A DNA stretch of 64,000 bases from Rhizobium sp. ACO-34A (GCA_002600635.1 CP021371.1:313001-377000); one strand, 5' to 3'. Shown: positions 38,185 through 47,707, numbered from the stretch's first letter. The notes: a model not told the origin generated them from the letters alone. Translations and numbers: made by a program.

Positions 38185-41051
38185 TAAATACTGGTGCTGG
38201 CAATGACACCCTAATTGGTCGAGATGGTGATGTCTTGATCGGGGGCACTGGCAGTGACACTTACGAATATCACTACGAAAATACATTCTATTTGGCGATC
38301 TATGATGCAGGTTCTTCTGCGGACAATGACCTCCTGACAATCGATGACAGTTTTGTTGACTATGGAAGATTTGAGAAATCTGCCAACGGACGAGATCTAT
38401 ATATATTTTCATATGAAGATAGTTCTAGCGCAAATATACTGTTGCAGGATTTCTTCGTCGGAGGTTCTTCGACGGTTGATCGGATCAGATTCTTTAATGG
38501 CGTTGAATGGGATCGGAACCAAATCATTGCAAATAGTGTTGCCAATCAGAATGCGGTCGCGGGAACTTCATCTTCAGACACGCTTTATGCCGATGACTGG
38601 CTTCCGGAAATAATCACGGGCGGTCTTGGAGACGACGTCATAGTAGGCGGGTATTCTGGCGGTGATGTATACATTTGGCAAAAAGGAGACGGGAACGATA
38701 CGATCATCGATGAGGTCGATGGAGTATATGCCGACACGCTAAAGCTCGTGGACGTGGTTCCAACTGAAGTGACCTTACTCAGGAGTGGAGATAATCTGCA
38801 AGTCCGCATCAATGCGACTGGCGAGTTGATTACAATCCAGGGTCATTTCCTGGGCAACTTGGGTATTGGGGAAATTCTTTTCGCAGATAGTACCCTATGG
38901 CGACGTGCGGACATTAATGACCGTGCATACTACGAGGGAACGGCAGGCGCAGATACAATTGTCGGCAGTACAGGTGCCGACACCATGGTCGGCCTTGGCG
39001 GCAACGATACCTACACGGTCAATCACATCAATGACGTTGTGGTTGAAGCAATCAATGGTGGGACCGATACCGTCCTGGCTACTTACACCTATACGCTGGC
39101 AGCCAATTTGGAGAACTTAACGCTCGTCGGGTCTTTGGCAATCAACGGCACCGGCAACAGCATAGACAATATCCTCACAGGAAACGGGGCTGCCAATACC
39201 CTCTACGGTCTTGCTGGAAATGACACACTCGATGGGAAAGGTGGGGCTGACATCCTCATCGGTGGCGACGGAGACGATCTCTATTTGGTTGATAATTCCA
39301 ATGATGTAGTCATCGAGGACGCGAGCGCGGGTATCGATACGGTTCATGCGTCAACCAGCTATACTCTATCGGCAAACGTAGAAAACGGGAGCCTCCTCGG
39401 AAGCAGTTCGATCAGCCTTACCGGCAATGCGCAATCAAACTCTATCGTTGGCAACAGTGGCAACAACGTACTGGCTGGATTGCAAGGCGCGGATACCCTT
39501 GACGGCGGCTCAGGGACCGATACTGCAAGCTATGCTGCTTCTGGTTCCGGTGTCAGCGTATCCCTGATGACGGGTGTTCATACCGGTGGGGATGCCGAGG
39601 GCGATACCCTTTTGAGTATCGAGAACATTACGGGTTCGGCTTTCGATGACATCATTGAGGGAAATGCCGGCACCAACGTCTTGAATGGTGGCGCGGGTGT
39701 CGACCTCCTGAGTTATGAAAATGCAACGGCTGGCATCACAATTAATATTGGCTCGACAAGCGCTCAGGCTACCGGCGGTGCGGGTACAGACACTGTCCTC
39801 GGTTTTGAGAATGTTCGTGGATCCTCTTTCAACGACACAATAACGGGAACGACCGGCGCAAACGTTATCACAGGCGGCGCGGGCGTTGATACGTTGTTGG
39901 GTAAGTCTGGCAGTGATCGATACATCCATCATTCAGGTGACGGAAACGACATTATCAACGACGATTCCAATTCGACGACCGACATCGACGTTCTCGATCT
40001 CTCTTATCTTTCGAGCGATGATGTTCTGCTGTCCCGAGTCGGTGTTGATCTCACCGTTCGGATTGTCGTGACTGGTGAAGCCATAACTGTTCGCAATCAG
40101 TTCTACTCCACCACTGCAAACTGGGGCGTTGAGCGGATTGAGTTCTCTGATGTCGCTTGGGATCTGGCTACGATCAAATCCAAGGCCTGGTTCCGGGGTA
40201 CCTCTGCCGCGGAGACGATCAACGGGGCGGATACCAATGATATACTAGATGGGGGTGATGGCAACGACACGCTAGTTGGTGGGGTCGGGAATGACACCTA
40301 CATCTATTCGGTTGGATACGCCAATGACATCGTCAGCGAGCGCGCGACAGGGGCGGATGTTGATACATTGCATCTCGTGGGTCTGGCTCAATCAGACGTT
40401 CGTTTTGAACGGCTGTCTACTGATGCCACAGACATCGTGGTTCGCATCATCTCTACTGGGGCAACAGTCACTCTTGACAACCAATTTGACCTCGAAGGTG
40501 GTGTGGAGCGTATACTATTTGGAGATGATACCTCTATTGGTGGGGAAGACTGGTCGTTTGACGCCCTGCTTCGCACATTGGCGGCCTTCTACGGAACTGC
40601 GGGCAATGACAGCATCACGACTGGCGCAGGTGTAGATCTTCTCCGCGGCCTGGAGGGTGACGACACGCTCAACGGGGGAACGGGCGCGGACATCCTGGAG
40701 GGAGGGCTCGGAAACGATACCTACATCGTTGATGATATCAATGATCTTATTATGGAACTGGCGGGAGAGGGAACTGACAATGTGCAGGCATCGGTCAGCT
40801 TCGCGTTGGGCTCTCATATTGAAAATCTTACTCTTACCGGATCGGCGGCTATCAGCGGCATGGGTAACGATCTGGCGAATGTCATAGTAGGAAATTCTGG
40901 AAACAACACCCTTGCAGGGTTGGGGGGAGCTGACAACATCAATGGCGGTAACGGCACTGATACCGTCACCTATGTCGCTTCGAACGCTGGCGTGACCGTC
41001 AATCTTCTCACTGTGACTGCGTCGGGGGAGACGCCGAAGGGGATTTGCTGA
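38181..41051 (+). CDS. Third RTX segment of the giant protein
   Basis: 956 residues of RTX repeats, in frame from the second G-tract. [13 protein letters not shown] nonapeptides alternate with HCBP-related modules ([30 protein letters not shown]). There are three roughly 90-residue ENLTL modules, with the pattern GNDTY-x-V-x9-V-x-E then ENLTL-x-GS-x5-GTGN. The apparent GTG start is only the first available codon after the shift. Restored at both ends, it continues the neighbouring segments with no missing residues. Each Asp-rich nonapeptide would bind calcium after export and drive folding. The third G-tract at 41024-41028 ends this frame. Confidence 0.87.
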   Translation: MINTGAGNDTLIGRDGDVLIGGTGSDTYEYHYENTFYLAIYDAGSSADNDLLTIDDSFVDYGRFEKSANGRDLYIFSYEDSSSANILLQDFFVGGSSTVDRIRFFNGVEWDRNQIIANSVANQNAVAGTSSSDTLYADDWLPEIITGGLGDDVIVGGYSGGDVYIWQKGDGNDTIIDEVDGVYADTLKLVDVVPTEVTLLRSGDNLQVRINATGELITIQGHFLGNLGIGEILFADSTLWRRADINDRAYYEGTAGADTIVGSTGADTMVGLGGNDTYTVNHINDVVVEAINGGTDTVLATYTYTLAANLENLTLVGSLAINGTGNSIDNILTGNGAANTLYGLAGNDTLDGKGGADILIGGDGDDLYLVDNSNDVVIEDASAGIDTVHASTSYTLSANVENGSLLGSSSISLTGNAQSNSIVGNSGNNVLAGLQGADTLDGGSGTDTASYAASGSGVSVSLMTGVHTGGDAEGDTLLSIENITGSAFDDIIEGNAGTNVLNGGAGVDLLSYENATAGITINIGSTSAQATGGAGTDTVLGFENVRGSSFNDTITGTTGANVITGGAGVDTLLGKSGSDRYIHHSGDGNDIINDDSNSTTDIDVLDLSYLSSDDVLLSRVGVDLTVRIVVTGEAITVRNQFYSTTANWGVERIEFSDVAWDLATIKSKAWFRGTSAAETINGADTNDILDGGDGNDTLVGGVGNDTYIYSVGYANDIVSERATGADVDTLHLVGLAQSDVRFERLSTDATDIVVRIISTGATVTLDNQFDLEGGVERILFGDDTSIGGEDWSFDALLRTLAAFYGTAGNDSITTGAGVDLLRGLEGDDTLNGGTGADILEGGLGNDTYIVDDINDLIMELAGEGTDNVQASVSFALGSHIENLTLTGSAAISGMGNDLANVIVGNSGNNTLAGLGGADNINGGNGTDTVTYVASNAGVTVNLLTVTASGETPKGIC

Positions 41052-42889
41052 CAAACGTCGAGAACCTTATCGGCTCACAATTCGCTGATGTGCTGACGGG
41101 GGGCTCGGGAGTCAACGTGCTCTCGGGTTTGGGAGGCGACGACACTCTTGATGGAGGTAGCGGCAACGACACCCTTGACGGTGGTGAAGGAGCAGATCTC
41201 CTTCGAGGCGGTGTCGGAAATGATACCTACGTCGTTGACGACGCCGGCGACAGCGTGGTTGAAAACGTCAGCGAAGGAACTGACTTGGTTCAGGCCTACG
41301 TTAGCTATGCTTTGGGCGACAACGTTGAAAATCTGACATTGCTTGGTTCGCTGGCCCTTAATGGCATAGGTAACGCCTTGGCGAACACCCTGACGGGCAA
41401 CGAGGCGGAGAACGAGTTGTCAGGGGGAGATGGCAACGACACGCTCTATGGCATGGTTGGAGATGACACCCTCCGCGGTGGAGCAGGAAATGATACGCTC
41501 GATGGCGGAGTGGGAGCGGATGCCATGTATGGTGGCGCTGGTAACGACAGTTATGTTGTTGATCATCAGGGAGACACTCTCTTTGAGAACCAGAATGAAG
41601 GCACGGATTCTGTTTCGTCGTCAGTCACGTTCGTTCTGGGAGATAATTTCGAGAACCTGACGCTGACAGGTTCGGGTTCGATCAACGGCACTGGCAATGA
41701 GTTTGCCAACACGATCACAGGCAACAGCGCTGACAATTTCCTATCCGGGCTCGATGGGAACGACATCATCTCCGGCGGAAATGGCAACGATGTGCTCTTG
41801 GGCGGAGCCGGCAACGACACCTTGAACGGCGGCGTTGGTGTCGATCAAATGGGTGGCGGGGCAGGCAACGACAGCTATACCATCGATAACGTCGGAGATC
41901 AGGTTGTCGAGCTTCTGAACGAAGGTATTGATAGTGTATCTTCCTCCATCACCTACACATTGCAGGACAACTTCGAAAACCTGACGCTGACGGGATCAAT
42001 TGCCATCAACGGGACAGGCAACGGTTTGGACAACACGTTGGTCGGGAACTCGGGAAACAATATCCTGAATGGTTTGGATGGTACTGACAGCCTCTCAGGA
42101 GGAAGCGGCAACGACACGCTCTGGGGTGGCGCTGGTAACGACACACTCAACGGCGGCGCTGGTGCCGATATGATGTACGGTGAAATTGGAGATGATAGTT
42201 ACACAGTCGACAATGCCGGTGACGTAGTTACCGAACTTGCGGGTGAGGGCACCGACTCTGTGTCTTCGTCAATCACGTACATTCTTACCGATCATGTCGA
42301 GAACCTCACATTGACCGGATCCTCAGCGATAAACGGAACCGGGAACGCTCTGGAAAACTCGATCATCGGAAATAGTGGTGCCAACGTGATTGAGGGGGGT
42401 GGCGGTGCTGATATTCTCAACGGGGGTGGCGGTATCGACGTACTCAGCTATATTTCTTCGGGAAGCGGAGTTTCGGTCAATCTGCAAACGGCAGTTGTTA
42501 GCGATGGTGATGCACAAGGCGATGTTATTTCCAACTTCGAGAGCATCTGGGGTTCCCAATTTGGAGACATTCTCATAGGAAGTGCGGTCGCAAATTCGAT
42601 CAATGGGCAGGGAGGCGACGACACCATCACCACGGGAGCGGGTAACGACGTCATCGTCTTCAGGCCGAATTTCGGCATGGACACGATTACCGATTTCCAG
42701 GCCGGAGCGGGAGCTTCCGATGTTCTTGAGTTCGACAGCAGCCTGTTTGCCGACTTCGAGGCCGTTCTGGCGGCCGCGGCACAAGTCGGGAACGATACCC
42801 TAATCACCTACGATGCCGGGAACGTGCTCACCTTGAAAAACGTAGCGCTCACAAGTCTGCATCAGGACGACGTTCGGATGATTGCCTAG
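41045..42889 (+). CDS. C-terminal RTX segment with type I secretion signal
   Basis: 614 residues in frame from the third G-tract; the TTG at 41045 is not a convincing start. It contains four ENLTL modules ([20 protein letters not shown] twice, [10 protein letters not shown]), each next to [12 protein letters not shown] RTX nonapeptides. It ends with a typical exported C-terminus: [19 protein letters not shown] and a terminal [12 protein letters not shown], which would be recognised by the ABC exporter encoded 10 bases downstream. If the frameshifts are real, this fragment would carry the secretion signal without the lipase domain. Confidence 0.88.
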   Translation: MLTNVENLIGSQFADVLTGGSGVNVLSGLGGDDTLDGGSGNDTLDGGEGADLLRGGVGNDTYVVDDAGDSVVENVSEGTDLVQAYVSYALGDNVENLTLLGSLALNGIGNALANTLTGNEAENELSGGDGNDTLYGMVGDDTLRGGAGNDTLDGGVGADAMYGGAGNDSYVVDHQGDTLFENQNEGTDSVSSSVTFVLGDNFENLTLTGSGSINGTGNEFANTITGNSADNFLSGLDGNDIISGGNGNDVLLGGAGNDTLNGGVGVDQMGGGAGNDSYTIDNVGDQVVELLNEGIDSVSSSITYTLQDNFENLTLTGSIAINGTGNGLDNTLVGNSGNNILNGLDGTDSLSGGSGNDTLWGGAGNDTLNGGAGADMMYGEIGDDSYTVDNAGDVVTELAGEGTDSVSSSITYILTDHVENLTLTGSSAINGTGNALENSIIGNSGANVIEGGGGADILNGGGGIDVLSYISSGSGVSVNLQTAVVSDGDAQGDVISNFESIWGSQFGDILIGSAVANSINGQGGDDTITTGAGNDVIVFRPNFGMDTITDFQAGAGASDVLEFDSSLFADFEAVLAAAAQVGNDTLITYDAGNVLTLKNVALTSLHQDDVRMIA

Positions 42890-42899
42890 GACCTGGACC

Positions 42900-44615
42900 G
42901 TGTCGATATCCATTGGAAGTGAAGCGCGGCGACCTCTGGTCGCCGCTGCCTTGAGGCAAACCCGCAAGGCATTCTTGAGCGTTGCTGTTGTCAGCGCCGT
43001 GACCAACATTCTCATGCTGACCGGTCCGCTGTTCATGATGCAGGTCTATGACCGGGTGTTGGCAAGCCGTAGTGTTCCAACGCTTGTCGCGCTCTCGATC
43101 CTTGCGGTCGGCCTTTATGTCTTCCTCGGTGTGCTGGAATTGATCCGTTCGCGTATCCTGGTGCGCATTGGGCAACAGCTTGAGGAGCAACTGGGTGGCC
43201 CGACCTTCGATGCGGTCATGGTCCTTCCACTGCGCATGTCGAGAAAGGAGGCGATATCCCAGCCTGTTCGCGATCTTGAGCAAATACGCCAGTTCATGGG
43301 CGGACCCGGGCCGGTCGCAATCTGCGACATGCCCTGGCTGCCGCTCTATCTCGCCATTCTCTTCCTGTTTCATCCGTATCTCGGATGGCTTGCGGTCGCC
43401 GGCGCGGCGATCCTCATTGTGCTCACCGTGGCGAGCGAGGCCATCTTGCGCCAGCCGATGTTAAGGATGAGCGGGTTGGCGGCGGCCAGATCTGATTTCC
43501 TCGAAGCAGGGCGTCGCAATGCCGAGGCCCTGCATGCGATGGGAATGCGTGAGGCATATTCGGCCAGATGGCATGATACCAACTCGAAATATCTGGAAGA
43601 GCAGCGTCGGAGCAATGACGCGACGACCAGCTTCTCCACGGTGTCCAAGATCTTCCGACTCGCCCTTCAATCCGCCGTGCTCGCGCTCGGAGCGTGGCTT
43701 GCGATAAAACAGCTTGCTTCACCCGGGGCGATGATTGCGTCCTCCATTCTGACATCGCGGGCGCTGGCTCCTATCGAACAGGCCATCGGCCAATGGCGCG
43801 GCTTCGTCAATGCCCGCCAAGCGCGGAACCGATTGCATCAGCTGCTTGAGAAGTTCCGGCAAAATGGCGATCGCATGGCCCTGCCGAAGCCGGAGCATTC
43901 GCTCGCGGTTGCAGGTCTTACGGTGGTGGCTCCCGGAACCCAGGCTCCCATCATCCGTGACGTGACCTTCAGCCTGCCGTCCGGCCATGGGCTCGGGATC
44001 ATCGGTCCGAGCGGCTCGGGCAAATCGACGCTGGCCCGTGCCCTGGTCGGCATATGGCCTCCTGTCCGCGGATCAATCCGCCTTGACGGGGCGGAGATCG
44101 ACCAGTGGGCTTCCGAGGCTCTTGGGCCGTCGATCGGCTACCTGCCCCAGGATGTCGAACTGTTCGACGGCACGATCGCGGAAAATATCAGCCGCTTTGG
44201 CGCGTCCGCCAAACCCGAGGCAATCATCGAGGCGGCAAAGCTTGCCGGCGCTCACGAGCTGATCCTGTCCATGCCTGACGGCTACGACACCCGTATCGGC
44301 ATGGATGGCGCTGTGCTCTCGGCCGGGCAACGCCAGCGCGTCGGTCTTGCGCGAACGCTCTATGGCAATCCCTTCCTGATCGTTCTCGACGAGCCGAACG
44401 CTAATCTCGATGCCGAAGGTGAGACGGCCCTGACCAATGCGATCGTGGCCATTCGAGAAAAGGGCTCGATTGTGATCGTCATCGCACATAGGCCAAATGC
44501 CCTTGCGGCCGTTGATCATGTTCTGGTCGTGGCACAGGGAACCATGGTGACTTTCGGCCCTCGCGATGAGGTTCTGCGAAAAACGACGATGCGGGCCGTA
44601 GCGGAGAACTCATGA
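42900..44615 (+). CDS. Type I secretion ABC permease/ATPase (PrtD/HlyB family)
   Basis: About 571 residues. Six membrane helices in the first half include AVVSAVTNILMLTGPLFMMQ, VYDRVLASRSVPTLVALSIL and GPVAICDMPWLPLYLAILFL, the PrtD hallmark. The C-terminal ATPase has Walker A GPSGSGKSTLARALVG, signature VLSAGQRQRVGLART and Walker B PFLIVLDEPNANLD. No C39 or C39-like N-domain is present, so it should not cleave a leader. The start is taken as the GTG at 42900, ten bases after the giant gene stop; a TTG at 42882 overlaps that gene. It exports the RTX protein together with the HlyD-type adaptor and a TolC-like pore, which is not encoded here. Confidence 0.94.
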   Translation: MSISIGSEARRPLVAAALRQTRKAFLSVAVVSAVTNILMLTGPLFMMQVYDRVLASRSVPTLVALSILAVGLYVFLGVLELIRSRILVRIGQQLEEQLGGPTFDAVMVLPLRMSRKEAISQPVRDLEQIRQFMGGPGPVAICDMPWLPLYLAILFLFHPYLGWLAVAGAAILIVLTVASEAILRQPMLRMSGLAAARSDFLEAGRRNAEALHAMGMREAYSARWHDTNSKYLEEQRRSNDATTSFSTVSKIFRLALQSAVLALGAWLAIKQLASPGAMIASSILTSRALAPIEQAIGQWRGFVNARQARNRLHQLLEKFRQNGDRMALPKPEHSLAVAGLTVVAPGTQAPIIRDVTFSLPSGHGLGIIGPSGSGKSTLARALVGIWPPVRGSIRLDGAEIDQWASEALGPSIGYLPQDVELFDGTIAENISRFGASAKPEAIIEAAKLAGAHELILSMPDGYDTRIGMDGAVLSAGQRQRVGLARTLYGNPFLIVLDEPNANLDAEGETALTNAIVAIREKGSIVIVIAHRPNALAAVDHVLVVAQGTMVTFGPRDEVLRKTTMRAVAENS

Positions 44616-45922
44616 GCATGGTTGAGAGAAGTCCGGCAGCGCGGTCGATCCGGAACTATTCGATCGCCGCCGCAATCACCATTGTTGTTCTCCTGTTCGG
44701 CATGGGCGGATGGGCTGCGACGGCGAGGCTCTCGGGCGCTGTGATTGGCCAGGGAACCGTGGTCGTGGACGGCAACACTAAAAAGATCCAGCATCGTGAG
44801 GGCGGGATCGTCGGCAAAATCCTCGTGCGCAACGGATCACGGGTCAATGCCGGCGATCTGTTGATCCAGCTTGACGGCACCATTACCCGCGCCAACCTTG
44901 CAATCGTCGCCCAGCAGATCGACCAACTGACCGCCCGCCGTCTGCGCTTGGTCGCCGAGAGAGATAATGCATCCCAGATGGCTGCTCCTCCTGAGGTCAT
45001 CCAGCGGACCGACGAGACGCAGATCCGGGAATACATCGCAGCCGAACAAACGCTCTTTTCGGCGCGCAAGGAAACGATTGATGGACAGAAAGCGCAGTTG
45101 CACCAGCGCATCGATCAGATCGGGCAGGAGACCGAAGGGCTAGTCGTCCGAAGGAAAGCCAAGGAAGAGGAGCTTTCCTGGATTGCCCAGGAACTCGTCG
45201 GCGTCCGAAACCTCAACGACCAGCAACTCATCCTGTTCAACAGGCTAGCGGAGCTTGAGCGAATGCGCGCGCAGCTTGACGGTGAGCGGGGACAACTGAT
45301 CGCAGAAATCGCTCGAGCCGCCACGCGGATAACCGAAACGGAGCTGCAGGTCCTGCAGCTCGATCAGGATCGCAGATCCGAAGTGATCACGGAACTGCGG
45401 GACGTTGACAACAAGCTTGCCGAACTCTCGGAGCAACGGGTCACTGCAGAGGATCAGCTAAAGCGGATTGACATTCTTGCACCCCAATCCGGCTTTGTTC
45501 ACGAACTCAGCGTGCACACCGTTGGAGGGGTCATCACCGCTGGCGAAACCATCATGCAGATTGTGCCAGTCAACGACGCGCTCGTCGTCGAGGCTCGTAT
45601 CCAGCCGGCCGACATCGATCAGTTACATGCGGGACAAAAAGCGGCCCTGCGCTTCTCGTCTTTCAATCAGCGTACGACGCCGGAAATCTTCGGTGAGGTG
45701 AAAACCATCGCCGCAGATCTGATCAGCAATCCGCAGACGGGGGAATCCTGGTACACGGTCCGGATCAATATCCTACCGCAAGAGCTGTCCAGGCTAGAAG
45801 CTTTGAGCCTCGTTCCGGGGATGCCAGTAGAGGCATTCATACAGACCGGAGAACGGACCGCTTTGTCTTATCTCATGAAACCGCTCGCCGATCAGGTGGC
45901 GAGAGCCATGCGAGAGGACTAA
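44612..45922 (+). CDS. Type I secretion membrane-fusion protein (HlyD/PrtE family)
   Basis: 436 residues, overlapping the exporter gene by four bases. One N-terminal membrane helix (IAAAITIVVLLFGMGGWAAT) follows a short cytoplasmic tail. The periplasmic part has the split lipoyl domain (GTVVVDGNTKKIQHREGGIV, then GKILVRNGSRVNAGDLL), a long coiled coil between about residues 100 and 290, and the returning DILAPQSGFVHELSVHTVGG motif. The C-terminal beta domain includes NPQTGESWYTVRI and VPGMPVEAFIQTGERTALSY, the HlyD-family signature region. It bridges the ABC exporter to an outer-membrane TolC-type protein, presumably from the host chromosome. Confidence 0.94.
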   Translation: MSMVERSPAARSIRNYSIAAAITIVVLLFGMGGWAATARLSGAVIGQGTVVVDGNTKKIQHREGGIVGKILVRNGSRVNAGDLLIQLDGTITRANLAIVAQQIDQLTARRLRLVAERDNASQMAAPPEVIQRTDETQIREYIAAEQTLFSARKETIDGQKAQLHQRIDQIGQETEGLVVRRKAKEEELSWIAQELVGVRNLNDQQLILFNRLAELERMRAQLDGERGQLIAEIARAATRITETELQVLQLDQDRRSEVITELRDVDNKLAELSEQRVTAEDQLKRIDILAPQSGFVHELSVHTVGGVITAGETIMQIVPVNDALVVEARIQPADIDQLHAGQKAALRFSSFNQRTTPEIFGEVKTIAADLISNPQTGESWYTVRINILPQELSRLEALSLVPGMPVEAFIQTGERTALSYLMKPLADQVARAMRED

Positions 45923-45953
45923 GAGCTCTGATCGATGACGTCATGGTGACAGC

Positions 45954-45986
45954 ATTATCCCTCGTTTGTCTCTTTATAGAGAAAAA
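45954..45986 (+). repeat. Imperfect 33-bp direct repeat, right copy
   Basis: Matches 25917-25949 at 27 of 33 positions. It lies 31 bases past the HlyD-type gene stop. Beyond the repeat both sites share looser similarity (AAACAGCG), but this copy has no integrase-like coding sequence after it. Confidence 0.5.
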
Positions 45987-46043
45987 ACACCGAAACAGCG
46001 GCAAAACGACCTCTCTCGCTCTCGTCGAGCAGGAGGTTTCAAT

Positions 46044-46127
46044 ATGAAAGGGTCAGGGCCGGGAAACAGGGATAGGGCCCGCCGCGCCATGCGATCCTCT
46101 AAATTTGCGATTTGTCATCGCGTATGA
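46044..46127 (+). CDS. Possible 27-residue small protein or leader peptide
   Basis: A short frame of 27 residues rich in Arg and Gly (starts MKGSGPGNRDRARRAMRSSK). An unusually good AGGAGG ribosome-binding site lies seven bases before its ATG. The stop overlaps a small hairpin with a following T-tract. It has no known relatives that I recognise. It could be a leader peptide, a remnant start of a lost gene, or chance. Confidence 0.35.
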   Translation: MKGSGPGNRDRARRAMRSSKFAICHRV

Positions 46128-46134
46128 CTTTTTT
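46114..46134 (+). terminator. Weak hairpin with T-tract after the secretion module
   Basis: GTCAT (46114-46118) pairs with ATGAC (46124-46128), followed directly by six T (46129-46134). The stem is short, so it is only a candidate. It would close the plus-strand module ahead of the convergent XRE gene. Confidence 0.4.
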
Positions 46135-46180
46135 AAAAAAAGTAATGAGCTTTGACGGCTTAATCCACTGGCAGATCAGC

Positions 46181-46444
46181 CTATCTTGCGTGCTTCCTGC
46201 CGGGCTTGAGCGCTGCGGGAAGGTCGGCATCAGGTTCCGGTTCGACAAACAACCTTGCTATCGGGACATCCAAGACCTGTGCGAGTGATTCCAGCACAGT
46301 GATGGTCACGTTTTCCTGTCCCCGCTCAATACGCCCCGCATAAGCGCGATCGATCTTGGCTTCGAGCGCCAAGCGCTCTTGGGAAAGACCTCGTTCCACG
46401 CGGAGTTTTCGCAGGTTCCAGCCGACGATTCGCTTTGCTTCCAT
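46181..46444 (-). CDS. XRE-family helix-turn-helix regulator
   Basis: 87 residues with a single HTH_3 domain: RIVGWNLRKLRVERGLSQER, LALEAKIDRAYAGRIERGQE and NVTITVLESLAQVLDVPIAR, then a Pro/Asp-rich tail ending KPGRKHAR. The whole protein is the DNA-binding domain. The ATG at 46444 is favoured; a TTG four codons upstream is possible. A 7-bp inverted repeat lies right at the start region and could be its own operator. It sits between the secretion module (convergent) and the DUF805 gene (divergent), so it may regulate either. Confidence 0.88.
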   Translation of the reverse strand: MEAKRIVGWNLRKLRVERGLSQERLALEAKIDRAYAGRIERGQENVTITVLESLAQVLDVPIARLFVEPEPDADLPAALKPGRKHAR

Positions 46445-46452
46445 CGAAGGAA

Positions 46453-46473
46453 ACAAGCCTTTTGACGGCTTGT
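46453..46473. promoter_or_regulatory. Inverted repeat at the start of the XRE gene
   Basis: ACAAGCC (46453-46459) and GGCTTGT (46467-46473) form a perfect 7+7 palindrome with a 7-base spacer, immediately upstream of the XRE start codon. Its size and position fit an autoregulatory operator, or a hairpin masking translation initiation. Confidence 0.5.
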
Positions 46474-46596
46474 AAATCGACGGACTGTTGATCTCATATT
46501 AATATTCATGCGCTATCCTTCCCAAACCTCGAGTTACGAGACCGCCAGTCAAACCACCTTGTTACCCTCGAATCTTTTATGGAGAGAGATTTCGTT

Positions 46597-47121
46597 ATGT
46601 CCGCCTATTTAACCGCACTTCACCGCTACTTCGACTTTGCCGGCCGCTCGACGCGATCGGAATTCTGGCTGTTCACGCTGACCCTGATGATCCTGATGGT
46701 GATCGCGATTGCCGTTGATAGCGCGATCGAGAGCCCCGGGGTTCTGGCCGGCCTGGTCTATGCGGCGCATGTCATCCCCTCCTTCAGCGTCACGGTGCGC
46801 CGGCTGCACGATATCGACCGCAGCGGGTGGTGGGTGCTGATCGGATTCGTGCCGCTGGTCGGGTCGATCGTGCTGCTCGTGTTTGCCTGCACGGGCGGGA
46901 CAGACACACCGAACAGATTTGGCGTTCGTCGGGGATCGCCGGCGTCACCCGCTCCGGCTCCGGCTGCGGCTGCGGCTCCTGTCCCGGTGGCTGAGGGAAG
47001 CGCCGCAGGCGCACCCTTGGATCATCTGGAAAAGTTGGCGGCGTTGCGGTCCTCCGGCGCGATCGACGACGGTGAATTCCAGCGCCTGAAGAGCGGCCTG
47101 CTCGGCAAGGCGTCGAGCTGA
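46597..47121 (+). CDS. DUF805 membrane protein with C-terminal SHOCT domain
   Basis: 174 residues. The DUF805 part has YLTALHRYFDFAGRSTRSEF (the FxGRxxRxEFW signature), three to four membrane helices, and PSFSVTVRRLHDIDRSGWWV (the R-R-L-H-D motif). An Ala/Pro linker (APAPAAAAAPVP) leads to a C-terminal SHOCT helix pair (LEKLAALRSSGAIDDGEFQR). The ATG at 46597 is chosen over 46579 because GGAGAG lies eight bases before it. DUF805 has no firm biochemical role. The next gene also ends in SHOCT, so the two membrane proteins may interact. Confidence 0.85.
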   Translation: MSAYLTALHRYFDFAGRSTRSEFWLFTLTLMILMVIAIAVDSAIESPGVLAGLVYAAHVIPSFSVTVRRLHDIDRSGWWVLIGFVPLVGSIVLLVFACTGGTDTPNRFGVRRGSPASPAPAPAAAAAPVPVAEGSAAGAPLDHLEKLAALRSSGAIDDGEFQRLKSGLLGKASS

Positions 47122-47131
47122 GGGCGCGGCG

Positions 47132-47707
47132 ATGGGAAGATCAGTATACCGTCAATCCACGTTCCTGCTGTCACTCGCGCTTGCCACCATCGCCACCGTT
47201 CAGCCGGCTTTCGCGCAGGTCTCGGATGACGACGGATACACTGAGGCGTTCGAGATCCTTGTCGCCGTCAGCGTGCTATTGATCGTCTATCTCATTCCCA
47301 CCATCGTGGCGCTTCGCCGGCACCATCCTAACCGCTGGGTGATCGCGCTGCTCAACGTCTTTGCCGGCGGCACCGGGCTCGGCTGGTTCGGCTCCCTGAT
47401 CTGGGCCTGCGGTGCGGTCCACAAGAGTGAAACCGGCAGCGACGGAGGCGAGAGCGGGTTGAACCTGTTCGTCAACGATCCGCAAATCGTCAGGATCGAG
47501 AACGTTGGTCTTGAGGTCGAAGCGGCTGGCGATCCCGCCGAGCAACTCGTGCGGCTGAAGCGGTTGCATGATCAGGGAGTGATTTCCTCGGAAGAACTCA
47601 GTGACCTTCGCAAACCCTGGCTCAGCAAGCTCTCCGATCCTCAAGTGCCGGGAATGCCGCAAGCAAATCTTCGGCCGAGCCAGCGACATGCCGCATATGG
47701 AGCCTGA
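47132..47707 (+). CDS. Superinfection-immunity-type membrane protein with SHOCT tail
   Basis: 191 residues. After a cleavable signal peptide (FLLSLALATIATVQPAFAQ) come two membrane helices carrying the Imm_superinfect pattern: IVYLIPTIVALRRHHPNRWV followed by IALLNVFAGGTGLGWFGSLI, then WACGAVHK. The C-terminal end has a SHOCT motif (LVRLKRLHDQGVISSEELSD). The domain is named after phage T4 Imm, which blocks DNA entry of later phages, but most bacterial members are untested. It overlaps the following gene by one base, so it belongs to a small operon with the DUF805 gene. Confidence 0.8.
   Translation: MGRSVYRQSTFLLSLALATIATVQPAFAQVSDDDGYTEAFEILVAVSVLLIVYLIPTIVALRRHHPNRWVIALLNVFAGGTGLGWFGSLIWACGAVHKSETGSDGGESGLNLFVNDPQIVRIENVGLEVEAAGDPAEQLVRLKRLHDQGVISSEELSDLRKPWLSKLSDPQVPGMPQANLRPSQRHAAYGA

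Larger units (their letters stand above)
27881..42889 (+). other. Reconstructed giant lipase-RTX gene, 15 kb, split by three -1 frameshifts
   Basis: Four consecutive frames form one gene if one G is restored at each of three G-tracts: 29525-29529 (G5, G6 expected), 38173-38176 (G4, G5 expected) and 41024-41028 (G5, G6 expected). Every junction reads GGGGAG and falls in a Gly-Gly codon pair of an RTX repeat. Restored, the protein has about 5003 residues: a lipase-type domain, a roughly 350-residue unknown region with a hydrophobic patch, long RTX arrays with HCBP-related modules, five CADG-type Ig-like repeats, more RTX, seven ENLTL modules and a C-terminal type I secretion signal. Base-calling loss at homopolymers, phase variation or recoding could each explain the breaks. 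Confidence 0.8.

Noticed and set aside
30840..42600. Dense short direct repeats that could be mistaken for a CRISPR array
   Set aside because: The 27-base periodicity encodes GGxGxDxUx nonapeptides in frame; there are no conserved repeats with unique spacers and no cas genes.
46151..46471. TTTGACGGCTT occurring at 46151 and 46461 as possible insertion repeats
   Set aside because: Eleven bases is too short to be significant and no mobile-element features accompany it; mentioned only with the XRE operator.
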